Made by a program: the position numbers and the translations under genes. From Thermothielavioides terrestris NRRL 8126 (lineage: Eukaryota > Ascomycota > Sordariomycetes > Sordariales > Chaetomiaceae), in contig NC_016460.1 of assembly GCF_000226115.1 (NCBI RefSeq), positions 2,790,001 through 2,854,000 of the forward strand: a stretch of 64,000 nt of DNA. The letters run 5' to 3'. Shown here in pieces: positions 23,279 through 33,121 of this stretch. Under the pieces are notes generated by a model, which made no database searches, was not told where the DNA came from, and worked only from the letters and a program-made list of their open reading frames with translations. Each line of letters begins with the position of its first letter. Positions within the stretch are counted from its first letter, which is position 1.

Positions 23279-23961
23279 ATGAAGGCCTACCTCTACGACA
23301 ACCTCCCCGTAAGCTCACACCCCACCCCGCGCAAGCCCGGACCCCCCTTTGCACCTTGTCATCCCGCTCATCCATCCATCGGCCAGGGCGACCAGCGGCT
23401 GCCGCACGACTCGGGCACCGCGCTGACGCCGGCGGAGCTCGGCACGCTCGGCGTGCTATACTACCAGATCGACTCGGTGGTGGGCGTGGACGCGCTGGCG
23501 GCGGAGCGCGGGTACAAGAACCGGGACGAGATCACGGTGTCGCCGGAGAAGATGGGCGACGCGTACGAGGCCAAGGTGCGCATGTTCTTCGACGAGCACC
23601 TGCACGAGGACGAGGAGATCCGGTACGTGCGGGACGGCGCCGGCTACTTCGACGTGCGCGACCGCGCCGACCGCTGGGTGCGCATCCGCGTCGAGAAGGA
23701 CGACCTGATCATCCTGCCGGCCGGCATCTACCACCGGTTCACGACCGACGAGAACAATGTATGTGTATCCATGCCTTTCTTGTGGGCTTCTCGGCAACGG
23801 TGGGAGAGGGGAGAGTGAAAGAAGCTGACGACGCTGGCGTGCAGTACATCCACGCGATGCGCCTGTTCAAGGAGGAGCCCAAGTGGACGCCCCTGAACAG
23901 GTCAGAGGACCTCGACTCGAACCCGTACCGGAAGGAGTACGTTTCTCAGTACCTGTCGTAG
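23279..23961 (+). CDS. ADI1: Acireductone dioxygenase (methionine salvage)
   Basis: Metal-dependent cupin that oxidises acireductone to formate and the 2-keto acid precursor of methionine. Exons 23279-23308, 23387-23758 and 23845-23961 give 172 residues, close to the usual ~179. Exon 1 is just ten codons ([10 protein letters not shown]). The metal ligands are visible: H81 and H83 in EHLHEDEE, E87, and H126 in AGIYHRF. Both introns (78 and 86 bp) are phase 0. The tail [14 protein letters not shown] is typical of eukaryotic ARDs. The enzyme is expected in cytosol/nucleus. It is convergent with DER1. Confidence 0.96.
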
Positions 23962-24485
23962 TTTGCTGGCGGGGAATGTGAGAAGAACAGGAGCGAAACG
24001 TCTGATTTCAATTTGAAAGCGTGTTTGGCTTTGGCTTTTGCGAGGAGTCAGTCTATCGCAATTTGCGTCTTTTTGTTTTACTGTCTTCGCTATCCTAGAA
24101 TGCTCCATGTTTTGACATGCCTGCCTCGTCTTCCAAGACGTACGTACATCCCGATACCTCTGAAGGAACCGTCACTCCGGCTGAACGGACCAACTGCCGA
24201 CACAAGCAGACTTGCGAGCATCCAAGGGCCGTACCGACCCAATGATGCCGTTTTATTGGGTGTGCATTCCCCTCAGAGGCACTCTCATCTTCTGCAGAAT
24301 GCGTGATTCAAAAGCTCGCCATGGTATCCTTCCTGCAAATCCCAATTCCAACGCCTGTACTGTATGCAATGCCGATCTGGAAAAATGCCTCCGCTAACGT
24401 CTGAACCCGCCCTTAACGCCCAGCGCCTAGAAGTGGAATGAGATCGCAAAGAATGAATATGTACACGCTGTGACTCCGCCGATGG
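23962..24485. other. Intergenic between convergent ADI1 and DER1
   Basis: 3' regions of both genes, moderately AT-rich. No further signal or gene seen. Confidence 0.55.
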
Positions 24486-25420
24486 TCACCGCACTTCGGG
24501 TTGTGGAGGCGCGGCCTCGGCGACAGCGATTTCGTTGTTGATGCCGTTGGCAGTCTCGTCGCGCTGTCGCCCCTCTGTCAAACCTGTCAGCCCCGCCTAT
24601 CCGCCACTCAACGCACCCACACCCACTCTCTCTCGAAAGAAGGACTTACCAAACAGACGCCGCCACCACATCGGCGGATCCAGCGGCCGCGAGCCTCCAT
24701 GCAGCCTCGGGTAGACGTCATTGAAGAAGTACCAGATATGGCCGATAACCACGCCCAGCAGCTCGTCCTTCGGCACGGTGCCGTGCAGCATCAGGCTGAT
24801 GCCCATCAGGACCCACGGCAGGTAGGGCGCGCGGAAGACGAGCAGGCCCAGGAAGCTCATGAGCGTGTCCGGGTTGCGGCGCGACCAGATGTAGACGAGA
24901 GTGGACGACAGCGGGTGGCCGAGGAAGGGCATGGACACGAAGGGCGAGAGCAGCAGGAGGCTGGTGGTCGCGAACAGCAGCATCCACGAGTAGTGGGCGG
25001 GCGACCGGCCCGACGATTCCTCGAGCAGGCGCGAGTAGCGCTGCAGGAAGTAGACGTGGAAGAGCAGGTCGATCGAGATGGGGCCGAAGTAGAGGAAGGT
25101 CGTGATCAGGCGCCAGTACTGTCGGGTGGCAAGTGAGGGCCCAGGTTAGTGAAACGAACGCTGTGACGGACGTGAGGATGCAAAGTGGTTGTCGTGCAGT
25201 TTGGCGAAGCGTGCGTGATGGAGGAGAGAGGTGGACTTGCCTGCGCCTTGTGGAAGACTGCGCGGTAGCTGTAGAACAGCTGGAACGGGGTCAGCAGCTG
25301 GCACTGCACCAGTCCGCTCGTCAGGACCGTCGCGGTGGTCCACCATCGTGTGCAGATGGGCATCTCCCAAAACCACGTCTCGAGCGGGAAGGCGCCGTCG
25401 CCGCCCATGATTTGGTCCAT
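24486..25420 (-). CDS. DER1: Derlin (Der1-like ERAD protein)
   Basis: Rhomboid pseudoprotease of the ER membrane that helps retrotranslocate misfolded proteins (ERAD). Exons 25420-25241, 25118-24650 and 24574-24486 give 245 residues. The derlin WR motif is seen in YWRLITTFLYFGP, and the C-terminal GHIWYFFNDVYP block is present, with hydrophobic spans between. The first intron has a GC donor (CAG|GCAAGT, 25240) and acceptor CAG (25119). No GT donor nearby restores the frame, and the join HKAQ|YWRL is what the family shows. The last exon, 29 codons and polar, was found by extending past the GTAAGT donor at 24649. An alternative acceptor nine bases upstream would add three residues in frame. Confidence 0.93.
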
Positions 25421-26516
25421 GGTTGCGGAGCGTTAACAGTAGAGCGCTGCGTGGGAAGCGAGTGGTGGGAAGTGCGCTTTTGTTCCGGGAGAATGCGGGA
25501 CAGCCCGGTTGGGCTAGATGGAACTGCCGACGCAGCTTCAGGCTGGGTTTCGTATTTATCGCTGCGGCGGTTTACTACAGCAGCGTATGTGCGTCTCGCT
25601 GCCGACCTAGAGTCCAGGTTGGAAACCGTGGCGCGTTGCGGGCGTGTGGATGCTGATGAGCCGCGATGATGATGTTGAGGTGTCCTTTCGTTTCCCCGTC
25701 GTCCCGCCATGTGCTTTATCAGCGGCGCGGCGAGTTTATCGCAGATGGACACGAGCCAACCAGGCCAGGCAGGACAGGTGGGATGTTCCCACTACACGGT
25801 GTTATTTACCAATTGCCCACGGTATGGGGCATGGGGCACGGGGTCTTCTGAACGTCATGTTTGAGACTTCCATCCAGATGCGGATGCTCGTCTGTCCAAT
25901 AAGCCCAGGCTACTTTCAACAACATCGACTCTGGGTATCGCCCTGTATTGATACTTTCTAGTCTTTGAAAGTGGCGGTAAGAGCCTCGGCACATCACCAC
26001 CGGTGAAGAAAAGCACTGAGCACATCTCACTTGATATGTTCCATCACTCTGCCTGAGCAAAATTGCCGACCAGCTGCACAATCAGAAACCCTCCCCGGGG
26101 GTCACGGATCATAGCCAACCCCCTGAATCAAAGTCAATACTGCAAATAAACATCCACCGAGAACCGTCACCGCCATGTTCCTGAGCATTGAGATATCTTC
26201 CTTGCTAAGTGCCTACCTATAACTACAGGTAACTCGCTCCAACATGCCGTTGCCGAACGTTCGACAGGTGCCATACCCTTCCTTCACTTCTAAGCCACCA
26301 GCAAGCCAAGCATAGCCCACAGTGGTAACAACCGGGATTCGAGCGAATCGGAGCCTTCACACGCTTACTTTCTTCCTTCCTTCGCTTTCATGACTCTGCT
26401 TTCTTTTCCTTTTTCCTTTTCTCTTCTTTAGAGGAGCTGCTTCAATTGCTCGGCTCTACACTCCCCGACAGTACATCGGAACCAGCCTGCTCGACTACCA
26501 CATACTCCTCTGGAAA
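25421..26516. other. Divergent upstream region DER1 / unknown membrane gene
   Basis: 1.1 kb between opposing start codons. A pyrimidine-rich stretch (about 26390-26430) precedes the downstream start, as is common for fungal leaders. No gene seen. Confidence 0.5.
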
Positions 26517-28010
26517 ATGGGATCCATCCATAGCGGGACCGTCACTTCCACCGAGCCCCAGGCTGAGGATGACTCAGTGCTCCGCGGTTTGCTCGAAAAG
26601 TACGTCGCCGAGGAGAAGAATCGGAAGTTCTCCCCGGCCAAAGTCAGCGCCTTCGTCAGGGAACAGCGCAAGCAACTGGCCCTCCCGCCAAAGAAGCGAG
26701 ACTGGGCTCGGGCGCGGCAGCTTTACCTGGCCATGTTCGACATCGACGAGGCCAAGCTCGAGACCATCGAGGGCGCCCGCTTCTCGGGCGGCTGGACGGG
26801 CTCGGGCAGCCTGTACGCGCTGACGGCGCAGCCCATGTCGCTTGCGTCGTCGCTGCCGACCATGTACATGGCGAGCGTGCCGCAGGACGAGCTGAACCGC
26901 CGCCTGGTCTACTACGCCCGCATCGTGCTGGTGGCTCAGGTCCTCATCGTCATCGCCACCCCGCTGGTCACCATGGCGCTGCAACAGTTCTGGTCGGCCC
27001 CCGCAGACCGGTTCAGTAAGTGGGACCGGACGCTGCAGTTGAACCTCGAATCGACGCGGCTGGTGAAGCCAAGCGGCAAGCCGGGTGCGGCAGCGGAAAC
27101 GCAGGCGGAGCAAGCAGAAGAGGCAGGTGTATGGACCAGCGACCAGCTGGATCTCGCAGATCTGAGGGCTCAATGGAAGGGCCCAATCGGGGTCCATCTC
27201 GCGCTACACCAAGAATGCCTAGAGACGGAGCTCCGGGTGTGCCAACAGCGCATGGCAGAACATCGACAGCGCACGGCAAAGAAGGACCAGCAGCAAGGCC
27301 GACCGCGCAAGCCGGCGGCCACCGCGGCTCGAAAGGGCCGGTGGCTTGCGCTCGAGGTGCGCATCTCGGAGCTCGAGGCCGACCTTGCCCATCTCCGGGC
27401 AGACCGGTGGATGGACATGTCGGCGCACGGCCGGGCCCGGCTGCTGGACGCGATCCAGGGCCAGAAGCCATGGACGCTGTCGTTACGGACGGCCTGGGCG
27501 CGTCTGCGGCAGCCGCCCGAGCTCATCGCGCAGGTGGCGCAGCGCATCGGCTCGCAGTTTGCCATGTTCGTGGCCGGCAGCAACATGCAGCTCATCGTGT
27601 CCAACGTGATCCGCTTCGCCAACGCGCAGCGTACCGAGCAGGGCCTGCCGCCGGCCGTGTCCCGCAACGAGCTCTACGCGATCAACGTCTGCATCGCCCT
27701 GCTGAGCGTGGCCATGGCCTTCGCTTCCGGCGCTGCCATCTCGTTCAAGATCCGGCAGCGGGCCGACCTGCGGAAGAAGATCGACCGGGCGGGATTCCGG
27801 TGGGAGCAAGTGCCGCGGGCCCTGTGGGCCATCCTGAAGGCCATGTTCGCCGTCCCGAGGGCGATTGTGGACAGGGCCAGGGTCGAGAGGGCGGCAGCGA
27901 GGGCCTCGACTCTCGCCGGGGAGCTGGCCCTGCGCATAGCCACGCTTAAGGGAGCGGTGGAGGAGTGGCAAGGCGAAGCGGACGGTGCAGCCAAGCCTGT
28001 CCAAACGTGA
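26517..28010 (+). CDS. Two-span membrane protein, function unknown
   Basis: Single exon, 497 residues; I do not recognise it. The N-terminal ~125 residues are soluble, with a helix-rich charged part (VREQRKQLALPPKKRDWARARQ trimmed to its core: FVREQRKQLALPPKKRDWA) and a Gly/Ser patch. A first span lies near 133-156 (RIVLVAQVLIVIATPLVTMA). A long charged middle region (about 170-380) with coiled-coil-like Glu/Leu/Arg spacing follows. A second span lies near 388-410 (YAINVCIALLSVAMAFASGA), then a basic/helical tail. Codon usage matches neighbouring genes and the frame is open throughout, so it is probably real. Confidence 0.75.
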   Translation: MGSIHSGTVTSTEPQAEDDSVLRGLLEKYVAEEKNRKFSPAKVSAFVREQRKQLALPPKKRDWARARQLYLAMFDIDEAKLETIEGARFSGGWTGSGSLYALTAQPMSLASSLPTMYMASVPQDELNRRLVYYARIVLVAQVLIVIATPLVTMALQQFWSAPADRFSKWDRTLQLNLESTRLVKPSGKPGAAAETQAEQAEEAGVWTSDQLDLADLRAQWKGPIGVHLALHQECLETELRVCQQRMAEHRQRTAKKDQQQGRPRKPAATAARKGRWLALEVRISELEADLAHLRADRWMDMSAHGRARLLDAIQGQKPWTLSLRTAWARLRQPPELIAQVAQRIGSQFAMFVAGSNMQLIVSNVIRFANAQRTEQGLPPAVSRNELYAINVCIALLSVAMAFASGAAISFKIRQRADLRKKIDRAGFRWEQVPRALWAILKAMFAVPRAIVDRARVERAAARASTLAGELALRIATLKGAVEEWQGEADGAAKPVQT

Positions 28011-29965
28011 CTAGCGTGGTTGGTGGTGGTGGGTGGGCTCCTCGCAGTGCAGACGAGACAGGCCCGTGGCCGTACGCTGTACACGTGCACCGTGGTAGGT
28101 GGTCACAGTGTTGAGAAAGCGGTAACCATCTCCGCTGCACCTGTCTCAGAACTCCCAGCAGACGTTACTTGCTGTCCACTTGGGAACGTTGCGTCGAGCG
28201 GCAGACAACGGCGAGGAGCATCTTGGCCCCCAACATCCCACGACGGCCCTCCCACGAGTTGAGGCTGTGCACCCCCTGGATATGCTCTGGCGACACGTCT
28301 GTTTGCTGCTATACTGGCTCCTCTTGCTGATCTCTTCGAAAGGCTGGATACCCGGAGTTGCAGCGCAGCGTTGACGTGTTCCGGAGTGCAGACGACAGGA
28401 TGAGACTAAAAACGTGAACCTCGACACACGCAGCCGCCTTCACCATTCGCTATGCCGTGACTCGCAGGATCGAACCGGCTGGTAATAGGACGGAGCCGGT
28501 GATACTAGGACTAATGGGGTTTATATCCATTCACCCCGTGCGTTGATTGCTAACACGGGGCTAGGACTTGGCGTTGACATAGCAGGAAGCAGCGCTTGCG
28601 AACCCGCCGACCGCTACTTACGTCGGGGATTTGCACGGGTTTGATAAATTTGGGCGTTACCGTACCCTCCCGGTGGCGTCATTCGCCGTCGCCGTCGAGT
28701 AGGCTCAGGGGCGGCGGTGAAATACTCAAAGCACCTCCATGGATCGAGATACAGCGCCGCTTCCCTTGGACTCTTGGATCTTGCGAGATAAATCCGCATG
28801 CTTCAGATGTTCACCCTAGCATCCAAGTTGATGTCACACGCAAAGCAGCAACTTAGTTTACAAGAAATGCCGGGTCGTTTGGACCCCTCTCTTCCTATGG
28901 GAGTGTCGACCACTGATGCACAAACGGCAGGTTCAGCTTTCCCAATTCATGAAGTTCACCTCGACTTTTTGCACTTGTTATCGGTTGCCGCTGTGAACCC
29001 GAGCGAGCAGATGCATGCCGCCATATTCCAGAGCATGCACTAAGTTGGTCACTTGGAGCATACGGCGTATGTAGAGATCAAGTTGTGAGGGAGTTTTGAC
29101 ATTCATCGAGCACAAAGAGTTTGGACACTGGAAGGCCAGGTCGCGCTGAATGGAGTCCGGCTGACCAGTTGGTGACAGGCAGTAAAGCAGCCCCGGGGAC
29201 CTCGGTTGAACAAACGTTCTGATCGCGGAGTTGTGATGAAGGTTCTGATAGTCGAACTAAGGAGCAAGGTAGTGTGGCCAGTGGCCACTGCTCAATACGG
29301 AACATACACGTACAGGTTAATACACAGTATTCCGTAGGACTTCCTGTGGAAGCATGCCTTACCTTAGCCACCAATCACAACGCACCGTTAATTACCTAGT
29401 TAGGTAGGTACCTAGTTAACTGCCGTAGTGTATTTTCCGTCATGACGGCGCCGGAATGAGCTGGGCTAACCATTTGGAGACAAAATGTGGCTACAGCTAG
29501 CGCCACTCCTTGGCGAGCTCCCCAGCCACCCCATTAAACCCCCTGCCGATTCGAGTCGCGCTGCGCGTGAGCTCGCGGTCGCTGGCCGCGTCTGCGGGTC
29601 CAGAGAAGAAGCGCATTGAAGAGCTTCCCAACCTCCCAATTTGAGCATGTTCACATTCCAGAGACCGTCGAGGCGCGCTCCCATTTCCGGATTGTGAATC
29701 CTGCATACAAGCATTATTTTCTTGTTACCACCACCCCGCGATAACGCTCTTGTATCTTCGCCAATTCGCTTTGCGCTGCATCGACAAGCCGCGTCTGCAG
29801 TGTCGCACGTCGCAAGGCTTCCCCTTGCAAGCTCTCTGGAAGCTCTGTGCTCACGCTCCAACGACCTCCTCCCACACCCCCCCGGGTCGCATTCTATCCT
29901 GCCGCATAGCTTTACATCTCTCGTTGCCGGCTTTCTCGGTTACGAGACCAAGTCCAGCCGCCCCA
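28011..29965. other. Intergenic, upstream of CENP-A gene
   Basis: About 1.95 kb with no supportable gene. It contains a degenerate tRNA-like patch (28441-28560, see rejected items), TATTCCGTA at 29328-29336, and a TAGGTA/TACCTA cluster at about 29393-29421. The part next to 29966 is Pro/Ser-codon-like but out of frame with the CENP-A exon. Confidence 0.5.
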
Positions 29966-30695
29966 ATGCCCCCGAAAAGAGCCAAGCAAAGACCATCAGG
30001 CGCAGCAGCAGCTCCAGCCCACGCACCACCACCACGACCACCACCGGCAGCAGCAGCAGCAGCGGCGCAGGCAGGAAGCCGACGGCCAAGAGAAAGCGGT
30101 GTCCAACGTGCGTCCCTCTTCCGTCCACTGGACCCAATCGCCTCTCTTTCGCTCCGGTGCTGACCCTCCCGATAGCAGGCGACCCCGTCCCGCAGCCGCG
30201 CAAGCGTCGCTACCGCCCCGGCACGCTCGCGTTGAGAGAAATCCGCCGCTACCAAGCCAACACTGATTTACTTATGTCCAAGCTGCCGTTCGCCCGCCTC
30301 GTACGTCTTTCTCTCTTCCCTTCCTCCAAAAAGCAGTTCCCCCCCCCCCCCCCCCTACCCCCCCCTTCTTTCCCAAGCTTCTCCCCACCTGTGCTCTCGC
30401 CTCTTACCCCATCTTCACATCCACTCAGGTTGGGGACAGCCACTAACGAGCGCGATGATGCCACACAACCCAGGTCCGCGAGATCGCGCTCCAGTACCAG
30501 CCCGCGCGCGAGGAGCTGCGCTGGCAGTCGCAGGCCATCCTGGCGCTGCAGGAGGCCGCCGAGGCCTTCCTGGTCCACCTGTTCGAGGACACCAACCTGT
30601 GCGCCATCCACGCCAAGCGCGTCACCATCATGCAGAAGGACATCCAGCTGGCCCGGAGGATACGCGGCGTCTGGGGCGGCGCCGGATGGGTGTAG
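29966..30695 (+). CDS. CSE4: Centromeric histone H3 variant (CENP-A/CenH3)
   Basis: Replaces H3 in centromeric nucleosomes and seeds the kinetochore. Exons 29966-30107, 30179-30300 and 30474-30695 give 161 residues. The N-tail (first ~48) is rich in Pro, Ala and Arg and unlike canonical H3. The histone fold follows: [16 protein letters not shown], then [55 protein letters not shown] and IQLARRIRG. The long loop 1 (QPAREELRW) and the divergent tail separate it from canonical H3. Exon 1 could end at either of two in-frame GT donors (30100 or 30108); the GTGCGT at 30108 is the better match. Intron 2 (173 bp) holds a 17-C run. Confidence 0.95.
30339..30365. repeat. Poly(C) run in CENP-A intron 2
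   Basis: Seventeen consecutive C, then TA, then eight more C, all inside the second intron. It is likely to be length-variable and error-prone in sequencing. Confidence 0.85.
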
Positions 30696-33121
30696 CGTGT
30701 ACATAATAGGGCCTTACTTGCTTGCTGTCCCCTCCCTTTGCCCGGCCGCTCGTCATTATCTCCCACCCCCCTTACCTTTGGGCTGTGGAGGGGTGCCCGG
30801 GGGGACGGAGTCCTTGCGAGGATCTGGAGGGCTTATCGCTCGCTTCGCGTTTGCCTGGGTGGATGGTGGGGGCCGGGGTCTCGAAAAGGGGGGGTTGTTT
30901 GGGAGGTCGGTCGTGATTCGAGATTTCGTCGTGTGCCGGTTCGGAGGCTGGTTTGCTGTGCGCTGCTGGGGAAGTCGGCGTTCTGAGGCGTTGCAGGAGT
31001 TGGTCGTGCTCCACGGTTCTGGCCTGTCCGCGTGGGAGGGAGGAAACGGCTTCTCCCGTGTTATCATACGGTTGTCTGGGGCGGTGTCTGGCAGGGCGTT
31101 GGTTACTTTGCTCACTCGCATCACTGGTTGTAGCCAGTGCTACACTAATGAACTCGAGTGAAACTCGATCCGTCATAGATTGAAGCGTTCCCACGCCCCG
31201 TTGACCATCAACCCGTGTGGTTGGATATGCTCATGATGCCCGTCGGATGGACTCCCCGTTGAACAGTCAACGTCCCGAAGCTGCAGGTTTCCGTCCGCTT
31301 TCCTTGACTGCCAGGTGCCTTTCATGTTGCTGCAGACCGGTCTGCATCGGAGGACGTGTCCCCTCGACCGTGTCCGGGGATGCATGCCACCGCACGAAAC
31401 TGGCTCCCGGGGCGGGAGGGTGTTGTGGGTGGTTCTCCCCTTGAAATTGACCGTCGCGATGAACATCGACTTAATCTCAGGAGACATTCCCCTTCCCGCA
31501 GGGTATAGATGTTTACGCAGCACACGTCTTTATTCCCACACAAGTTGTATGGGTGGGGGCATAGTTGTTTATGTCTCAGTTCTGTAAATCAAGGGACGTC
31601 CAACGCAAAAACATGTCGCCCTCAGCGGAGCATGCACAACCCCGTCCGAACGAACACCCGCTCCCGAGTCCCACAGCAGCGGCAGAGCCTCAGATAGCCC
31701 TAAGCAAAGGTAACAGGACGAACAAAGAGCGATGATGCTCCCCGATGACGTCGGCTAGCAGCGCTGCTGCGAAGTCCTGCAACCGCAAACCAATCGAGCA
31801 GAGACGATTGGGTTCCAGCTCAGAACTGCAGCGCCACGTGGTTGGCATTCCATCCGTCGATCGGAGGCACACAGCCCCGGAAGAAGCAAGCTGTGCGAGT
31901 CAAATCAGGGCGAATCTGGGCTGAAAGAAGGCTACACAGGCGTTTGAGCCACATAGTTGGATATTAACCGCGGCCGGTCTGTTTGCAGGACCACCTCAAA
32001 TTGTCTCTCGCTCGATCTCCAGCTCTTGCTTGCAACCTTCTCTCCCCACCAAAACAGTTCATACAATGATACCGACCGACGACGACCGGAGAGCGACAGA
32101 ACTGCGTGCGGTGCAGTGGGAGGAAGCAGACATACAGCGGGCCTCGCAGTCCCCTCCCCATTTCCATTTCTACTGTATTTACCCAGTCCCGTCCCTCTCT
32201 CCTCCCGTTGTTCCTGGCGGCTCCTTTTCTGTTTCCGTTCCGAGAAGTTCCAACCAACCCATCCCCCCAAACTTCCATTTCCCATCGTCAAATCGTGCCC
32301 GTCATCTCGTCATCCCGAAAGAAATGAACTTCCTCCTCTGGATCGGATGGCAGGCGGCGTTCGGCTCTTTCGGTCCATCAGGCGCCTGCTGGCGCAGTCG
32401 TCGCTCTGTTTTTGCCAACCTGCCATCTTTTTCAGATCCCACCGGCCACAGATCGTCCACATTCCCTTTTTTCCTCTCCTCCAATTTGCATAGGCACCGC
32501 TGCTGTGTCGAGACTTCCTTGCGCTCGCTGAGAATCGGTACATATATGGCGATGTCGGTTGTTGGTTGCGACCCGTCTTGAGGCTGGTCCACCCTTCGGA
32601 CCGAACGAGGAGATATATATAAAAGAAAAAAGAAAGGGAATGTCAGATAGTGGGCATGTCCTACCCGGTACAGTGGTCCATTCCATACACGCGTTGTGTT
32701 AGGTTCAAGGCAAAAATTAGGCTGAGGCCTCTCAGGGGTCCTCGAGCGAGAGACACGAAGCTGACAAAGGAAAAAGAACAGGAGATGATGGTTGATGGCA
32801 ATGATGTGACGAAAGCGACAGAGCGAGACAGATTGCGCCTCCAAGAGAGAAAAAGAAGCCCAAAGAAGAGGATTTTTTTGTTTGCGCCGCCCCGGCCCTT
32901 GGTGAGAATCCGTCCTGTCCCAAGTCTATGATCTGATCCCATCCGCTAAGAGATGCTAATGGAGACAACAGGGGTTTGAACCAAATAGAGATATATGTCG
33001 AGGACATAGAGCCTGGCGTGGTGACAGGTCTATGGAAGGATTGGAGATGTCACTCCTGGGGTCAAGTATTTGTTATATCGGTGGATATTCGTCAAACAGA
33101 GGCTGACGATCCGTACTCCGT
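30696..33121. other. Intergenic between convergent genes
   Basis: 2.4 kb separating the CENP-A stop from the stop of the 841-residue gene. Long open frames are present but have no family content, and they overlap on both strands. A TACTCCGTT motif lies at 33114-33122, at the very end of the region. Nothing else seen. Confidence 0.5.

Noticed and set aside
28441..28560. tRNA-like patch on the minus strand (GGTTCGATCC B-box-like word and TCACGGC ending)
   Set aside because: The T-stem has two mismatches, the 5' acceptor does not pair with the 3' end, and no consistent anticodon loop forms. At most a decayed tRNA fragment.
29722..31161. Long open frame (about 479 codons) spanning the CENP-A region
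   Set aside because: It runs through CENP-A introns and beyond its stop in a frame that matches the histone only in exon 2. Elsewhere it is low-complexity Pro/Ser/Arg.
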